From positions 1 to 47,931 of IMG/VR virus record IMGVR_UViG_3300025769_000203: a DNA stretch of 47,931 bases; one strand, written 5' to 3'. The notes under the pieces are model-generated. The model was not told the origin of the DNA. It made no database searches and worked only from the letters and a program-made list of their open reading frames with translations. A program made the translations under genes and the position numbers. Of this stretch, positions 37,491 through 46,722 are shown piece after piece (position 1 is the stretch's first letter; the number at the start of each line of letters is the position of its first letter). The stretch is from a virus.

Positions 37491-38939
37491 ATGGCCATCA
37501 CAAACCCGATTTCGATCACCTACGGCAGCCAAGAGATCGGCGGGGCAAGCGCGACCTACCAGATCGTCGGGCCCTACATCATCGACAAGAGCTACGACGC
37601 GATCCGCATCGTGGTCGACGTCGTCGTGGTGGCCGCGTCGTTCGCGGGCTTGCAGAGCGCCGCCGAGACGCTCGAGGATGAGTTCCGCAAGCGCCTCACC
37701 GACGACGACACGCTCGTTATCAACGTGTCGGGCAACTCGTGGACATACACGGTTGGCCAAGACATCCTCAAGGTGCGAAGCTCGATTGCCAAGAGTGGCA
37801 ACCCCGAGATCGACCGCGGATACTCCCGCGGCTACACGATCACAATCGAGGGTGAGCTACCCGCCGACGACAGCAACGACAGCGGGCTCCGAGACATTGA
37901 AGTTCTGACCGACTTTACCCCGAGCCGGCAAGAGATTGTCACCTTCCGCGGCGCCTACACGGCCACCACGTCGGGCGACGCCAAGACCCGCTACGAGGCC
38001 GACGCGGACGACACCTGCGAAAGCTACCTCGACGTCATCAACTCGGCGGCCACCTTCGAACTCGTCGACGAGACATACACACTTGACCGTGAAGGGGACG
38101 GTTCGACACCGGCGCCGCACGTGCTCAACTTCACGCGCCAATACGTCGCGCTCCTGGCAGACCAAGCGAGCTCTACAGACGACTCGCAGATCCGCGACCA
38201 CCGCGTCACGTTCACGGACCTAGGCCAGCACCCGGGCGACTCGAACGCCGACGCCAAGCGGCTCCGGCGCGTCGTCGGTAGCTACGACTGCGCGATCGAC
38301 ATCACCGAAACAACGAACCTCAAGGCGGTCTACGACTCCAAGATCAAAGACCACGTGCGCGAGTTGTTTGATTCGAACTTCCAGCCGTCCGTTTTCGGTG
38401 TCGAAGAGGAACGCGCGAGCTACGACGAGACGTCGAAGCGGATCTCGGTGTCGCTGCAATTCATCTACCAACCGAGCGGCGGCGAGGCCCTCGTCGAGAT
38501 CGCGCAGTCGGTCGCCTACCGTGAGGCGCGCAATATCGACTACACCGCGACGCACGAAGACGACGAGTTCGCGCACTTCGCGGACGTCGGATTCGCTACT
38601 CTCGAGCGCGTTTGGAACAGGACGGCAATCGCCGTCGGTGCCGAACCGCCTAAGCTACGCATTCGGGAACGGGCGACCAACGAAGGGCCGATCGGTCGAT
38701 TTACCGACACGATCCGGGGGCAGCAGGGCCCCGACAGCAACAACACTTCGGAGATCCAAACCGAGGGCTGGAACGTCGTCGCGAGCACGTCGCAGGTTAC
38801 GCCGCGCTGGCTCGGCGACCCGGCGTTCGGCGAGCAGATCGAAGTGACCGTGCTGACCGAGACCGTTGTCGAACGGTTCACCACCAAGCCGGGCAACCGG
38901 ACGTCGACGCCGATTCAGAGCGGGGCGACCACGGGCTAA
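37491..38939 (+). CDS. Tail/baseplate protein (482 aa)
   Basis: The protein is strand-rich throughout (PISITYGSQEIGGASATYQI, VINVSGNSWTYTVGQDILKV, GYTITIEGELP; late VTVLTETVVERFTTKPGNRT). It lies between the tape-measure-like genes and the hub-like gene, the position of distal tail or baseplate wedge components. No family is recognised by eye. Confidence 0.6.
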   Translation: MAITNPISITYGSQEIGGASATYQIVGPYIIDKSYDAIRIVVDVVVVAASFAGLQSAAETLEDEFRKRLTDDDTLVINVSGNSWTYTVGQDILKVRSSIAKSGNPEIDRGYSRGYTITIEGELPADDSNDSGLRDIEVLTDFTPSRQEIVTFRGAYTATTSGDAKTRYEADADDTCESYLDVINSAATFELVDETYTLDREGDGSTPAPHVLNFTRQYVALLADQASSTDDSQIRDHRVTFTDLGQHPGDSNADAKRLRRVVGSYDCAIDITETTNLKAVYDSKIKDHVRELFDSNFQPSVFGVEEERASYDETSKRISVSLQFIYQPSGGEALVEIAQSVAYREARNIDYTATHEDDEFAHFADVGFATLERVWNRTAIAVGAEPPKLRIRERATNEGPIGRFTDTIRGQQGPDSNNTSEIQTEGWNVVASTSQVTPRWLGDPAFGEQIEVTVLTETVVERFTTKPGNRTSTPIQSGATTG

Positions 38940-38940
38940 C

Positions 38941-41175
38941 ATGGCACAAGCGAAGAAAGCATCCGTCAAGCTGGGGAACGTCGCCCTCGCGGCAACGTCG
39001 GGCATCGCTTGGCGGTTCGTTGGCGGGGTGCAGCCGTATACATCGGTCTTCTACGTGCACAAAAGCCGATGGGGCCGTCTGAAAGCGTCGATCGGGCAAC
39101 CGCTGCAACTTGTCATCAAGGACAGCCGCGGCACCGTGACGACGATCAGCGAGGTCTACATCCTCCACGAAGCGCCGAGCGACTCGCCCCACCGCGTCGG
39201 GTTCGTCGTCGCCGACAAGCGGTGGAAGTGGCAATACAAGCTCGTCGCGCGCGACTTCAACATGATTCGCAAGACGGGCGACCGCACGGCCAAGCAGGCG
39301 GTGCCCGTCGAGACGCAAGTCGTGGTCGACAAATACGACTACCTCCCGTATTCGCTCAAGCTCCCCCAAGGTACCCGGTGGTCGGCGCGCGAGGCCGTCG
39401 AAGAGGTGCTCGACATCGTCCACGACGAAGACACCGGCGGCTACAAGGTCGAGAACTTCCCGATCAAGGACACCGCCGGCGGCACGAATAGCGGCGAGTT
39501 CACTTTGCAGAACGTGACGCTACGCGACGCCGGCGACGTGGCGATTTCGCGGGTGCTGTCATACGTCCCCGGGGCCGACGTCTACATCAACGCCGAAGGC
39601 CAGACGATCGTTTACGACGCGACCGACCTACAACAGCTCGACAACTACTACCAAGGGTTGCCGGTCGACACCTACGCCGGCGAAAAAGCCGCGTGGATCG
39701 ACCGGGGCAAGATCCGCCCGAACAAGGTTGTCGTGCACTACCAACGCGAAGTCGAGCTCCTGCTCGAATACGAAGACGACTACAGCGGCGGCACGTCAGC
39801 GCAGCTCGTGAGCTCACGCCCCTACGTCGAAAACGTATGCCCTACGGTCGACCCCGAGACCGAAATCTCGAACGAGTTCGAGCCCGAGTCGGGCCTCTAC
39901 TTGCGCAAGACCGTTCCGGCAGGCACGTGGGTAGAAATGAAAGAGCTACTCGCGGCGTGGAACAACGACCGCCCCGAGGGCTCGTTGCCGTGGACCTTCG
40001 ACACGATCAAACGCCACTGGCTCAAAGGCGACCTTGAGGGCGTGCTCGGTGCCCGCGGGCTCGACAAGGACGAAGAGGCCAACGTCGCTATGCGGGTGCA
40101 GGCGTTGCGCCAGCACTTCCGGCAGTCGTTCCGCGTCAACCGACGATACATGGAAGGCATGCGTTCGCTGCGCGCGGTGCGCGTCGGGCTTCTCGACCCC
40201 GTCACCGGTGCCCGCGCGCCGGCGGCCGTGTGGGGTCAAGCGTGCATCGTCCCGAGCACCAAGGGCAAATACATCGCAGCACGCGGCACCGAAGACATCT
40301 CCAAGCTCAAGGTATTCCGCAACGTCGATTACATCGCGCCATCGCTCCAGGGTGCCAACATCATCGACACCGCGCCCGGCCCCGCGCGCGTGAACATCAT
40401 CGACGAAGAGATCGGCGTATTCCGCCTTGAGTGGATCGTCTCGCCCTACGGCACCGTCGAGAGCTTCATCCCCTCGAAGCTCGTCAACGAGCAGAACTTC
40501 GACGGTATCGCCGTCACGCGCGACCTGTCGCAGCAAGAGGATCAGCCGATGGGCGCCGCGATGCAGATCGAAGGCGGCACTAACGGGATCTTCCTCGACT
40601 CGTCGCTCGAAATGGCGGTGCTCGTGACCATGGTGCCTGCGGCCCCCAACTCCCCGATGCAGTTCCACCGCGAAGAAGTCGAGGCCAGCGACGTTGCTTC
40701 GGTGTTCCGTAGCGAGTTCGGTATCAAGGACGGCGACGGGCCTACGCTCGAGGTCTACGTGCCACCCGGCGAAGCCACCGCCCGCTTCGCCCTCACGGAC
40801 CAGAACGACGCTACGAACACCGTGCAAGACTTGCTCGGGCTCCGCAACGGTGAGGGCATCGAGGGCCCCGAGCTTCCCGGGTATCAGTTGATGAACCAGG
40901 AACGCCACCTAACCGGTCACGCGGTGTCGCTGGCGGCCGAGTTGCTCGTCGACTACGCCGACAACGTGCAAGGCTCGATCGTCACCCCGGTGCCCTCGGG
41001 CGGCGTCGAGCTCAAAGGTAACACCAGCTCGGCCACTGTCCGCGTCGCCGCGGCACCGAGTGCCAAGGTTGACGCCGTGCACGCGTTCCCGGGCCAATCT
41101 CGGCAGATCAGCCGGCTTGCGGTCATGCCCGAGTCGACGCGGCAAATCGTTCTCGGTATCGTACCCTTCAAATGA
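38941..41175 (+). CDS. Tail hub/baseplate protein (744 aa)
   Basis: This large soluble protein starts MAQAKKASVKLGNVALAATS at ATG 38941. Segments such as LQLVIKDSRGTVTTISEVYI, QGTRWSAREAVEEVLDIVHD and YVPGADVYINAEGQTIVYDA are typical of tail-hub or late-control-D-like proteins that cap the tail tube. A helical region (MRVQALRQHFRQSFRVNRRY) and a C-terminal strand domain follow. The 4-base overlap with the fibre gene fits a baseplate-fibre pair. Confidence 0.65.
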   Translation: MAQAKKASVKLGNVALAATSGIAWRFVGGVQPYTSVFYVHKSRWGRLKASIGQPLQLVIKDSRGTVTTISEVYILHEAPSDSPHRVGFVVADKRWKWQYKLVARDFNMIRKTGDRTAKQAVPVETQVVVDKYDYLPYSLKLPQGTRWSAREAVEEVLDIVHDEDTGGYKVENFPIKDTAGGTNSGEFTLQNVTLRDAGDVAISRVLSYVPGADVYINAEGQTIVYDATDLQQLDNYYQGLPVDTYAGEKAAWIDRGKIRPNKVVVHYQREVELLLEYEDDYSGGTSAQLVSSRPYVENVCPTVDPETEISNEFEPESGLYLRKTVPAGTWVEMKELLAAWNNDRPEGSLPWTFDTIKRHWLKGDLEGVLGARGLDKDEEANVAMRVQALRQHFRQSFRVNRRYMEGMRSLRAVRVGLLDPVTGARAPAAVWGQACIVPSTKGKYIAARGTEDISKLKVFRNVDYIAPSLQGANIIDTAPGPARVNIIDEEIGVFRLEWIVSPYGTVESFIPSKLVNEQNFDGIAVTRDLSQQEDQPMGAAMQIEGGTNGIFLDSSLEMAVLVTMVPAAPNSPMQFHREEVEASDVASVFRSEFGIKDGDGPTLEVYVPPGEATARFALTDQNDATNTVQDLLGLRNGEGIEGPELPGYQLMNQERHLTGHAVSLAAELLVDYADNVQGSIVTPVPSGGVELKGNTSSATVRVAAAPSAKVDAVHAFPGQSRQISRLAVMPESTRQIVLGIVPFK

Positions 41176-44100
41176 GCGGCCTAGGCTTCACCGACTTTAT
41201 GGACGTGGGATACTTCCCGCTCCAAGACCACGCGGCAGCGCAGGACGGCACCCCCCTCGGTGCCCGGCAGATGATCGCGGGGGGTCGGATCACTCGCATG
41301 ACCGACCCGGCCGACACCGACTCGCCCGCCGAGACGATGGTCGAATACGGCAAGGTGAACGGCCTCGGCACGCTCGGCGACGTGCACCCGTGGTTGTTCT
41401 GGCAGACGCGCGACCGGGCGAAGCGGGGCTCGGGCTCGTGGATGCAGGCCGTTGGCATGATGGCGGTCGACGCCGATGGGTACTACGCGACGATCGACGC
41501 CCAGCCGGTGCGCGACGACCGGTTCACGAACGACACCCGGTACCGACAAGAAACCCCGAACTGGCCGCAGAACTTCCCTCGCATCGCGCGCGGCTCCCTC
41601 TTGATCGGGTTACCGGGCACCGAGGAAGCCGAGCAACACCACCAAGCGTATTGGGCCGACCCGCGGCTCGTGGCGCCGAGCAACGCCGGCCCGGGTGAGT
41701 GCGGAACCCTCGTAGTCGACCTGCAACCTTCGCAAGAGCTTTGCATGGACGACAGCGAGACCCCGGGCTACGGGGGCCGCCACGCGCGTCTGCAATCCAT
41801 CTTCCGCGTCATCGCGGTGGGCGAGCAACAGGGCTTTGCCAACCTCTCGGGCTCCGGCAACACGATCGCGCTCAACTTCGGCACGACCAGCGTCGAGGGT
41901 ATCGGCAACTTCGGTGCGTGCTTCGGCGAGATCGACAACCGCGGCGGCGGCGGACCGACGACGGGCGGCCCCAGTAGTCAAGGGCCGATCACCGGTGGCC
42001 CGAGTGGCCCCACCACGGGCCCGATCCGCCCCGGCGGCGATCGGGGCCGGTCGAGCTACGGCGACCAAGGCACCGGCGCCGGTGCCTTCGGCGGCTCCGC
42101 GGGCGGTGTCGACGACCCCGAGGACGAGGTCACCGTAGCGGGCTTCGGCACGTTCGCACCCAACCCCCGCGGCAACTACGGCGTCGGCTTGCTGGCGCAG
42201 CGTAGCAGCGCCTTCGGGCCGATCGACCTCGGCGCGCGCGGCGACAAACACCAGCACGGCACCGACCGTGACGGGCACCCGATCAACGCGGCGCACATCT
42301 CGACGAACGCCTACTTCTTTCAGGACAACCAGCGCGACGCCCCTATCGCCTTCGAGGGCGTCTATCCCTACCCGTCGCCGCTCCCGATCCCCGCCAAGGC
42401 CTATTGCAGCTATGACGCGATCGGTTCGCACGCGTTCGCCGGGGGCACCCGCTCGGGGCAATGGCGCTTTTGGTGCGAGACGCCAGACGTTGCGCCCCCG
42501 GGCGTACCGACGGACCCGCCGACGGACCCGCCCGGAGGGCCCGGCCGCCCAGGCGGCCCCGGCCCAGGTCGACCCGGCGGACCCGGCCCCGGCGGACCCG
42601 GTCGCCCTGGCGGCGGTGGGGGCCCCTCGCGGCCCGGTGGCGGACCCTCTACCGGCGGCCCCCGGGGCCCCAAGCCCGGCAAGCCACAAGGCCCGATCAC
42701 ACCGAACCCCGGCGGGAAGCGTTTCCCTGGCTACCCGCCGACGGGCCCGGTACGCCCTGGCGGCCCGGGCGGCGGTTCGCGCCCCGGCGGCGGGGGCGGG
42801 CGCCCCGGCGGCCCGACCCGCCCCGGCGGCGCCGGCGGCCAACCTTCGGTGCCCTGCAAGGCCCCGGTGCCGACCCGACCGATCGGCAACAACCCGACCC
42901 GCCCCGGTGGGTCTGGGCCGGTCCGCCCGGGCGGCAGCGGCCCCGTGCGCCCCGGAGGCAACGCCACCGGTGCCAGCGGACCCACGCGCCCAGCGGGCCG
43001 CCCGCGCGGCCCTGTAGGCACTCCGCAACCCATTGAGACCGGTGTCGGCCCGGTCCGCCCCGGCGGCGAACCCATCAAGGGAGCGCCAGCACCCGGCGGA
43101 CCGATCCGCCCCGGTGCGGGCGGTCGTGGTCGCGGCGGCGGTCGCTCGAGCGGTTCCGTCGGCATGCCATCCGGTGCGAACGACTTCCCGACGTACGCGC
43201 GCGAGCTCAACCTCGGTGGCGGCGAAATCCTCCCGATGAGCGACACGCCGGCGGGCGCTGGCGCTTTCGGCACGCCGCAGAAGGACCCGCGCGAAGAGCT
43301 CGGCCGTTGGTCGGGCATGAACCACGTCACCAACACCCCCGAAGAGGTGCCGGGCGTGGTCGAACGCATCGGCGAGGCGACCAGCGAGCGGCCAGGGCTC
43401 TACTCCCTGTTCCGCCCGATGGCGCAGGGCTTCGCTGCGCTCCAGTTCCGGCCGCAACTCACCATCGAGGGCTACCCGAACTTCGAGCACAACCCGCAGT
43501 TGCCGACCCCCATGTACTTCCAAGACGAGGCCCTACGGCCTCAGACGGTGGCAGTGCATGCGTTCGGCGGGCAGCTCAGCGGCGACCCTGATTGGGCCTA
43601 CGTCGAAGACCCAACGACGTCCCGCGCCCGCGGCGGCACCGCGCACGGCGGCGTGGTCTTCCACCCGCCGCGCTTCGAACTCAGCGACTACTACGGCGTC
43701 GGTGACGTTATCGACGTTGACGACACCACGAGCGCACGGGCTACGACCGTGCACGTGCTCGCGGCGCCGGGCGTGAGCTACTCTCTCGGCAAGCCCAACG
43801 CCGACGGCACCCTGCAAGCGAACGGCGTTACGATCGCGCAGGAAATCCCCACGAGCTACGCGCCCCTTGTCGTCGAGCACAACGCAACCGAAGTGCTCAG
43901 GGCCTACGACGACGGCACCGACGTCGTCGTCTCGCTCGGTGCCGGGGGCAACGGCGCGATCATCATCCCGAACGGCACGACGGCGCAGCAGCCGGCGACG
44001 CCGACGCGGGGCATGTTGCGCCTCAACACCAGCGGTGCAAATGACCTCGTCGAGTTCTACGACAACGCGGCCGGCTGGACGTCGCTCGGTGCCGGCGGTG

Positions 44101-45233
44101 GCGGCAGCGGCATCACGCAGCTAACCGGCGACGTCACGGCTGGCCCGGGCTCGGGCTCGCAGGTCGCGACGATCCCCGACGAGACGATCACGTATGCGAA
44201 GATGCAGCACGTATCGACGCGATACCGTCTGCTCGGGTTGTCGTCGGCGACAGGGCCTGCGGACGTCGAAGAGGTCGAAGCCACGGCTTCGAGTGTCGAT
44301 TTCCTCGCGATTGATGCGACGCGCGGTGACATGCTCTACAGCGACACCGACGGATCGTGGGCCGCGCTCGGCCTGACGACTGCCGGCGGCCGATCGCTAC
44401 TGCAACTCACCGGTGCCGCTGACAAGCTAGCCAAGTTCACGAGTTCGAGCGCGTCGACGACGGTCGACCTGACATCGACCGGCGAAGACATCATCGGGGC
44501 GAACGGGACCCAGGCGGCGCAAACCGCTATCGGCATCAACGACGAGACGGCGCACGTGCACTTCGCCGACTTCATCGTCGGCAACGTCACCGCGAACGGC
44601 TACGCGACTACGACCAGCGGATCGGGTGCGGGCACCCGCCAGCTATGGCAGTTTATGACCGCCGCGAGCAACAACCAGGGGGTGCTTGAGCTCGGCGCAG
44701 GCACCGCGGCGACGGGTTACTGCTCGATCAACGTCGGCAATAACGCGATATACACCGGCGCGGCGTCGGGCGGCGGTGCCGCGTTCAAGATCGGCAGCCG
44801 TTCGCAGTTCGGGACGCTCTCGAACGCGACCGACGAATACATTTATCGGTTCGGCATATCGAACGACACGACGTCGAACGGTGTCGGCAGCAGCGAGATC
44901 GGCTTTCGCTACGACCGCGCGACGGACGGCGCTAACTGGCAGTGTATCACGCGCAGCGGAGGCACCGAGACGAAGACCGACTCGGGGGTCGCGGTCACCG
45001 CGTCAACCACCGGGGCCAATATGCAGGTCTTGGAGTTCACCGTCAACGAGGCCGCTAGCTCGGTCACTTTCCAGATCGACGGCGTCGACGTAGCCACGCA
45101 CACGACGAATATCCCAGCTAACCGCATGGGCTACGGGTGCGAGATCGAGGCTAGCACCGCGTATACGACGAACGAGGCGGTCGTCGGTATTGACTGGCTT
45201 CGCTTTGAGTGTACCCGTTCCAGCGCCCGCTAG
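41172..45233 (+). CDS. Tail fibre with long Pro/Gly-rich central region (1353 aa)
   Basis: This is the largest protein. Residues 1-255 form a globular attachment domain. About 257-660 is Gly/Pro-rich and contains HGTDRDGHPINAAHISTNAY and many RPGG, GPVRPGG and GGPGRPGG repeats. After a folded middle domain, the C-terminal part is typical tail fibre (GITQLTGDVTAGPGSGSQVA, ITYAKMQHVSTRYRLLGLSS) and ends in a beta-sandwich-like domain (SVTFQIDGVDVATHTTNIPA). The Pro/Gly region is collagen-like in composition but not strict Gly-X-Y. It probably makes the receptor-binding fibre. Confidence 0.85.
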   Translation: MSGLGFTDFMDVGYFPLQDHAAAQDGTPLGARQMIAGGRITRMTDPADTDSPAETMVEYGKVNGLGTLGDVHPWLFWQTRDRAKRGSGSWMQAVGMMAVDADGYYATIDAQPVRDDRFTNDTRYRQETPNWPQNFPRIARGSLLIGLPGTEEAEQHHQAYWADPRLVAPSNAGPGECGTLVVDLQPSQELCMDDSETPGYGGRHARLQSIFRVIAVGEQQGFANLSGSGNTIALNFGTTSVEGIGNFGACFGEIDNRGGGGPTTGGPSSQGPITGGPSGPTTGPIRPGGDRGRSSYGDQGTGAGAFGGSAGGVDDPEDEVTVAGFGTFAPNPRGNYGVGLLAQRSSAFGPIDLGARGDKHQHGTDRDGHPINAAHISTNAYFFQDNQRDAPIAFEGVYPYPSPLPIPAKAYCSYDAIGSHAFAGGTRSGQWRFWCETPDVAPPGVPTDPPTDPPGGPGRPGGPGPGRPGGPGPGGPGRPGGGGGPSRPGGGPSTGGPRGPKPGKPQGPITPNPGGKRFPGYPPTGPVRPGGPGGGSRPGGGGGRPGGPTRPGGAGGQPSVPCKAPVPTRPIGNNPTRPGGSGPVRPGGSGPVRPGGNATGASGPTRPAGRPRGPVGTPQPIETGVGPVRPGGEPIKGAPAPGGPIRPGAGGRGRGGGRSSGSVGMPSGANDFPTYARELNLGGGEILPMSDTPAGAGAFGTPQKDPREELGRWSGMNHVTNTPEEVPGVVERIGEATSERPGLYSLFRPMAQGFAALQFRPQLTIEGYPNFEHNPQLPTPMYFQDEALRPQTVAVHAFGGQLSGDPDWAYVEDPTTSRARGGTAHGGVVFHPPRFELSDYYGVGDVIDVDDTTSARATTVHVLAAPGVSYSLGKPNADGTLQANGVTIAQEIPTSYAPLVVEHNATEVLRAYDDGTDVVVSLGAGGNGAIIIPNGTTAQQPATPTRGMLRLNTSGANDLVEFYDNAAGWTSLGAGGGGSGITQLTGDVTAGPGSGSQVATIPDETITYAKMQHVSTRYRLLGLSSATGPADVEEVEATASSVDFLAIDATRGDMLYSDTDGSWAALGLTTAGGRSLLQLTGAADKLAKFTSSSASTTVDLTSTGEDIIGANGTQAAQTAIGINDETAHVHFADFIVGNVTANGYATTTSGSGAGTRQLWQFMTAASNNQGVLELGAGTAATGYCSINVGNNAIYTGAASGGGAAFKIGSRSQFGTLSNATDEYIYRFGISNDTTSNGVGSSEIGFRYDRATDGANWQCITRSGGTETKTDSGVAVTASTTGANMQVLEFTVNEAASSVTFQIDGVDVATHTTNIPANRMGYGCEIEASTAYTTNEAVVGIDWLRFECTRSSAR
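42490..43150 (+). repeat. Pro/Gly-coding repeat region in the fibre gene
   Basis: Imperfect repeats of CCCGGCGG and CGCCCCGGCGG-type units encode PGG, RPGG and GPVRPGG motifs. Near-identical units at about 42895-42960 encode TRPGGSGPVRPGGSGPVRPG. Such repeats can expand or contract, so fibre length may vary between isolates. Confidence 0.75.
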
Positions 45234-45259
45234 CGCGCGCCGCCGAAACACCATACGAT
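45231..45259 (+). promoter_or_regulatory. Promoter candidate TAGCGC-17-TACGAT, 8 bases before the ATG
   Basis: TAGCGC (45231-45236), a 17-base spacer and TACGAT (45254-45259) precede the ATG at 45268 by 8 bases. The -10 is identical to that at 16244. It would drive the small-protein and putative lysis block after the fibre gene. Confidence 0.5.
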
Positions 45260-45267
45260 TCCGAGCT

Positions 45268-45543
45268 ATGGAAGACTCAGCCAAGAAGCCGGCGACAGCC
45301 GATACCCCGCCCGAACAACCTGCGAAGCAAGGCACCCACAAGCCCCTGACACCGGTGCCGGCGGAACCGGACCCGCAGGAGCTCGCCCGCACACGCGCCG
45401 CGCACTGCGGCCAAGAGGTCGAAGCGATCCTCGCCAAGCACCGGTGCCGCATCGTCCCTTTCTTGAACCACCCCGAGAGGGTCGGTGAAGACGGTGCCAA
45501 GCTCATCGTCTCGGCGTCCTTCGGCATCCAACCCTTGGCATAG
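45268..45543 (+). CDS. Hypothetical protein (91 aa)
   Basis: The protein starts MEDSAKKPATADTPPEQPAK, a disordered Pro-rich N terminus, then a compact C-terminal part (RTRAAHCGQEVEAILAKHRC, then RIVPFLNHPERVGEDGAKLI). The start is placed at the ATG behind the promoter-like element. Upstream in-frame codons belong to the end of the fibre gene region. No family is recognised. Confidence 0.6.
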   Translation: MEDSAKKPATADTPPEQPAKQGTHKPLTPVPAEPDPQELARTRAAHCGQEVEAILAKHRCRIVPFLNHPERVGEDGAKLIVSASFGIQPLA

Positions 45544-45549
45544 CCACAT

Positions 45550-45822
45550 ATGACTACCCCCAAGCCCGTGACGCTCGACCGCACCACCAAGGTAAACGTC
45601 GGCATCCTCGTAACGCTCCTGGCGTCGACGGGCGGTGGTGCCGCCTACCTAACGACCATGAACACCAATGTTCTGGGCGTTACTAAGTCATTGGGGGAAG
45701 TCAAACAGGCGATTGACCGGATCACGGTCCAGCTACAGCACGACGGCAAATCGCTTGCGGTGCTGCAAGCCCTCGTGCAGACGCTCGATAGACGCGTCGC
45801 CGATCTCGAGAAGTCGAAGTAG
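45550..45822 (+). CDS. Small membrane protein with coiled coil (90 aa)
   Basis: A hydrophobic N-terminal helix (VNVGILVTLLASTGGGAAYL) is followed by a coiled-coil region (LGEVKQAIDRITVQLQHDGK, then LVQTLDRRVADLEKSK). This N-in, C-out single-TM architecture is shared by pinholins, i-spanin-like and tail-associated membrane proteins. Placed right after the fibre, it is a candidate lysis protein. Confidence 0.65.
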   Translation: MTTPKPVTLDRTTKVNVGILVTLLASTGGGAAYLTTMNTNVLGVTKSLGEVKQAIDRITVQLQHDGKSLAVLQALVQTLDRRVADLEKSK

Positions 45823-45829
45823 CCCCTTG

Positions 45830-45849
45830 GCCTTTCTGCGCAGAAAGGC
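45830..45849. promoter_or_regulatory. Perfect 20-bp palindrome between two small membrane genes
   Basis: GCCTTTCTGC is followed directly by its reverse complement GCAGAAAGGC. No T-run follows on either strand. It could be a dimeric operator or an RNA hairpin separating the two small genes. Confidence 0.6.
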
Positions 45850-45903
45850 GAAGCTCTAGGGAGAGATCCGCGCGGGCGAAAGGACCGCGAAGGCCGGGGC
45901 ACA

Positions 45904-46203
45904 ATGAAGCACGAAACCGCGTCTGCACTAACGTTAGGGGGGCTTGCCGTTGTCGCTATCATCGTGACAATTGCTGGCGCAAAGCTCGTAGAGCTCAACA
46001 CCAACGTTGCCGCGCTCGCGGAGCGCAGCGCAGACCACGCGAAGCAGAAAACCACCATGGCCGAACTAACAACTACCTGGACGTCCGCACTAGGCGAGCA
46101 CTCCGTCACCACCACCCAGAACGACGGCGAGACCGCCGCAGCACACGCAGCACGCCACAAGGCCGCGGTCGTCGCGGCTCAAGTCGAGTTCCCGCCGGTG
46201 TAG
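45904..46203 (+). CDS. Small membrane protein (99 aa)
   Basis: MKHETASALTLGGLAVVAII opens a single N-terminal TM helix, followed by a helical soluble part (AALAERSADHAKQKTTMAEL). The topology repeats that of the previous gene. Holin or spanin-like roles are possible. GGCCGGGGC precedes the ATG, and the 81-base gap before it holds the 20-bp palindrome. Confidence 0.6.
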   Translation: MKHETASALTLGGLAVVAIIVTIAGAKLVELNTNVAALAERSADHAKQKTTMAELTTTWTSALGEHSVTTTQNDGETAAAHAARHKAAVVAAQVEFPPV

Positions 46204-46227
46204 CTTTCGGGTAACCTCGGGCGTGCT

Positions 46228-46722
46228 ATGAAGCACGCACTAACCGACCGGACAACCCTTGTCCTTCTCGCGATTTGTTTCGCACTCCTGACCCTCGCCG
46301 GATGCACCGCCGCCGAGGTCGCATCCGCCGGCGCAACGATCGCCGCGCTCGGTGCCGCTGCGCAAGGCTTGCTTGACGTCGCCGCGCCGTTGATGAGCCC
46401 CGAAGACTTCGCCACCTTCCGCGAAGGCGTAACCACGCTCGACGGCGGCGTGCAAGCGACGAAATCGGTGCTCGGCGCGATCGTCGACGCCTTCGAAGGC
46501 TTCCGCGACGGGGTCAACGCCAAGAACGCCACGGTAGCTATGACGCTGCAAGAGCAGGCTACCGCGCTCATCCAGCACGCCGCGGAGATCGAGGGCAAGC
46601 CCTCTACGGGCGAAGTCGTTCTCTACGGCACCGGTGGCGGCAGCGCCGGTGGCACGGCGGTCTCGCGCATCCTGTCCATGCTCAAGCACGGCGTGCCCGC
46701 GAAGGCACCGAAGGTGGCCTAA
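46228..46722 (+). CDS. Lipoprotein (164 aa)
   Basis: MKHALTDRTTLVLLAICFAL is a signal peptide with lipobox LAGC (C26). The mature part is helical and Ala-rich (SAGATIAALGAAAQGLLDVA, VAMTLQEQATALIQHAAEIE), ending in a Gly-rich and basic tail. An outer-membrane partner for the single-TM proteins upstream (o-spanin-like) is one option, although at 164 aa it is longer than usual Rz1-type proteins. Superinfection exclusion is another. Confidence 0.65.
   Translation: MKHALTDRTTLVLLAICFALLTLAGCTAAEVASAGATIAALGAAAQGLLDVAAPLMSPEDFATFREGVTTLDGGVQATKSVLGAIVDAFEGFRDGVNAKNATVAMTLQEQATALIQHAAEIEGKPSTGEVVLYGTGGGSAGGTAVSRILSMLKHGVPAKAPKVA

Noticed and set aside
41940-43150. True collagen domain in the fibre
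   Set aside because: Gly does not occur strictly at every third residue; the region is Pro/Gly-rich with RPGG-type repeats, so only collagen-like composition is claimed.
41610-43523. 637-codon open frame antisense to the fibre gene
   Set aside because: Ala/Arg/Gly-rich mirror of the Pro/Gly repeats; no motifs, and its frame is explained by codon bias of the fibre gene.
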